A DNA stretch of 5,169 nucleotides from Thermoplasmata archaeon (GTDB lineage Archaea; Thermoplasmatota; Thermoplasmata; Thermoplasmatales; B87-G9). The position numbers and the translations under genes are program-made. Each line of letters starts with the position of its first letter. The first letter of the stretch is position 1. The DNA is taken from the NCBI GenBank assembly GCA_003649695.1, contig QMSR01000067.1:1-5169 (forward strand), read 5' to 3'. Below, in pieces: positions 4,521-5,169 of this stretch. Under the pieces are notes generated by a model that was not told where the DNA came from, did not search any database, and saw nothing but the letters and a program-made list of their open reading frames with translations.

Positions 4521-5169
4521 GCACCTTGAAGGCCCTGTAGGCGGACCAGCAGTCCAGCTTGGACGCAATCTCCATGGGGGAGTGCATGCTCAGCACTGGG
4601 ACGCCCATGTCCACGATGTCCATCCCGTACCTGGCCAGGAACTTGGCTACGGTGCCTCCGCCTCCCCAATCGACCTTGCCCAGGGTCGACATCTGGTAGA
4701 TCACCTTGTGCCTGTCCAGGACGTCCAGGACCTCGGCCATGTACTCGGCCCTGGCCTCGCTGGCCCCGTACTTGCCGCCGTGCCCGGTGTACTTCAGAAT
4801 CGCAACCCCGTGCCCCAGGCGTGCGGCGTTGCTCAGGTCGTGGACCTGCTTGAAGGTCGGGTCGACGGCCGCGTCCACGTCCGCAGAGACCGCCTTGGAG
4901 GAGAGGGCCGCGTCCAGGAAGTTGGGGTACGAGGGTCCCTCGCCCCTCAGCCTCAGGAGCTCGAAGTATACCTTCTTGGTGAAGAAGCTCTGGGCCCCCG
5001 CGAAGCCCTCGCTCCCAATCTCCTCCCTGTCGTAGAAGAGGGCGACCGAGGTGTGCTCCGGTACCTCGAGGTCCAGGACGGCCCTGAAGGCTAGGTAGGC
5101 GTTGAGCCTGTCATCCAGGCCGTAGCCCCCGATCATGGAGCGGTCCAGGCCGACCTCGTAGGCCCCCCA
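4504..5169 (-). CDS. M18 family zinc aminopeptidase (5' part beyond window)
   Basis: The C-terminal 221 residues of an M18 (aspartyl aminopeptidase / aminopeptidase I-like) metallopeptidase, about half of a protein usually 430-460 long; the frame is open to the right edge with no start in view, since the upstream codons WGAYEVGLDRS continue the family pattern. Such enzymes are cytosolic dodecamers with two metal ions that remove N-terminal residues, often acidic ones, from peptides. Visible features (window numbering): GLDDR with the bridging Asp (19 or 20), DREEIGS (47-53) with Glu49 as general base and Glu50 as ligand, SADV (95-98) with Asp97 as ligand, the glycine-rich LGKVDWGGGGT, and SMHSPMEI with ligand His196. 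The first ligand histidine lies outside the window. The His that commonly follows SADV is Asp here (SADVDAA), as is the Asn of the NP pair (VDP). It converges on endA, overlapping its last 17 bases. Substrate preference cannot be read from this part. Confidence 0.93.
   Translation of the reverse strand, partial: WGAYEVGLDRSMIGGYGLDDRLNAYLAFRAVLDLEVPEHTSVALFYDREEIGSEGFAGAQSFFTKKVYFELLRLRGEGPSYPNFLDAALSSKAVSADVDAAVDPTFKQVHDLSNAARLGHGVAILKYTGHGGKYGASEARAEYMAEVLDVLDRHKVIYQMSTLGKVDWGGGGTVAKFLARYGMDIVDMGVPVLSMHSPMEIASKLDCWSAYRAFKVLMEEL

Noticed and set aside
4582..5094. A 170-codon plus-strand frame opposite the M18 aminopeptidase.
   Set aside because: His/Val/Gly-rich composition without domain signal; the minus strand carries the full M18 signature set.
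1..5169. CRISPR array, tRNA or rRNA genes, insertion sequences or terminal inverted repeats.
   Set aside because: No repeated spaced units, no tRNA T-loop or rRNA signatures, and no transposase coding sequence was seen by eye on either strand.

Overview
The window is protein-coding archaeal DNA. Three things show this: an archaeal-type uS2 (HIGTK, IPGTLTNP, NNKGRKSLALIYWLLARE), an archaemetzincin with its HELGHTFGLRHC zinc motif, and a tRNA-splicing endonuclease EndA. Third positions are strongly G/C, arginine is mostly AGG, and isoleucine often ATA or ATC. The order enolase - uS2 - MEMO is a familiar archaeal information-processing cluster. The enolase has loop signatures (GGGAH, VVGGERxAKLNEL) that resemble TACK and especially nitrososphaerial/thaumarchaeal enolases as I remember them. 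A GC-rich, probably thermophilic member of Thermoproteota (TACK) is therefore the best guess, but no marker here fixes the lineage.

Layout. Bases 1-406 (minus strand, 3' end cut off) encode an archaemetzincin. A 42-base gap separates it from a rightward cluster: enolase (449-1636), ribosomal protein uS2 (1662-2261), MEMO family / AmmeMemoRadiSam protein B (2258-3076), a divergent Ras/Rab-like small GTPase (about 3127-3597), and tRNA-splicing endonuclease (3594-4520). The last gene overlaps by 17 bases, tail to tail, a leftward M18 family aminopeptidase (4504-5169) that runs off the right edge. No gap of 300 bases or more lacks a gene. I saw no tRNA, rRNA, CRISPR array, insertion sequence or long repeat.

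How it fits together. uS2/MEMO and GTPase/EndA are each joined by a 4-base ATGA stop-start overlap, so each pair is probably translationally coupled. The cluster may not be one simple transcript. A/T-only hexamers stand out in the GC-rich background about 26-28 bases before the chosen starts of enolase, uS2 and MEMO, and one lies in the gap before the GTPase. This is the spacing of an archaeal TATA box to the start of a leaderless message. The functions combine translation (uS2), tRNA maturation (EndA), glycolysis (enolase), a putative switch GTPase, MEMO of unsettled role, and two flanking metallopeptidases.

The points most worth a second look are the GTPase with a ruined G3 motif (DASS where DxxG is expected) cotranscribed with EndA, the enolase with rebuilt active-site loops but intact catalytic residues, the two-repeat EndA in a probable TACK genome, and the likely promoter buried in the last codons of the uS2 gene.
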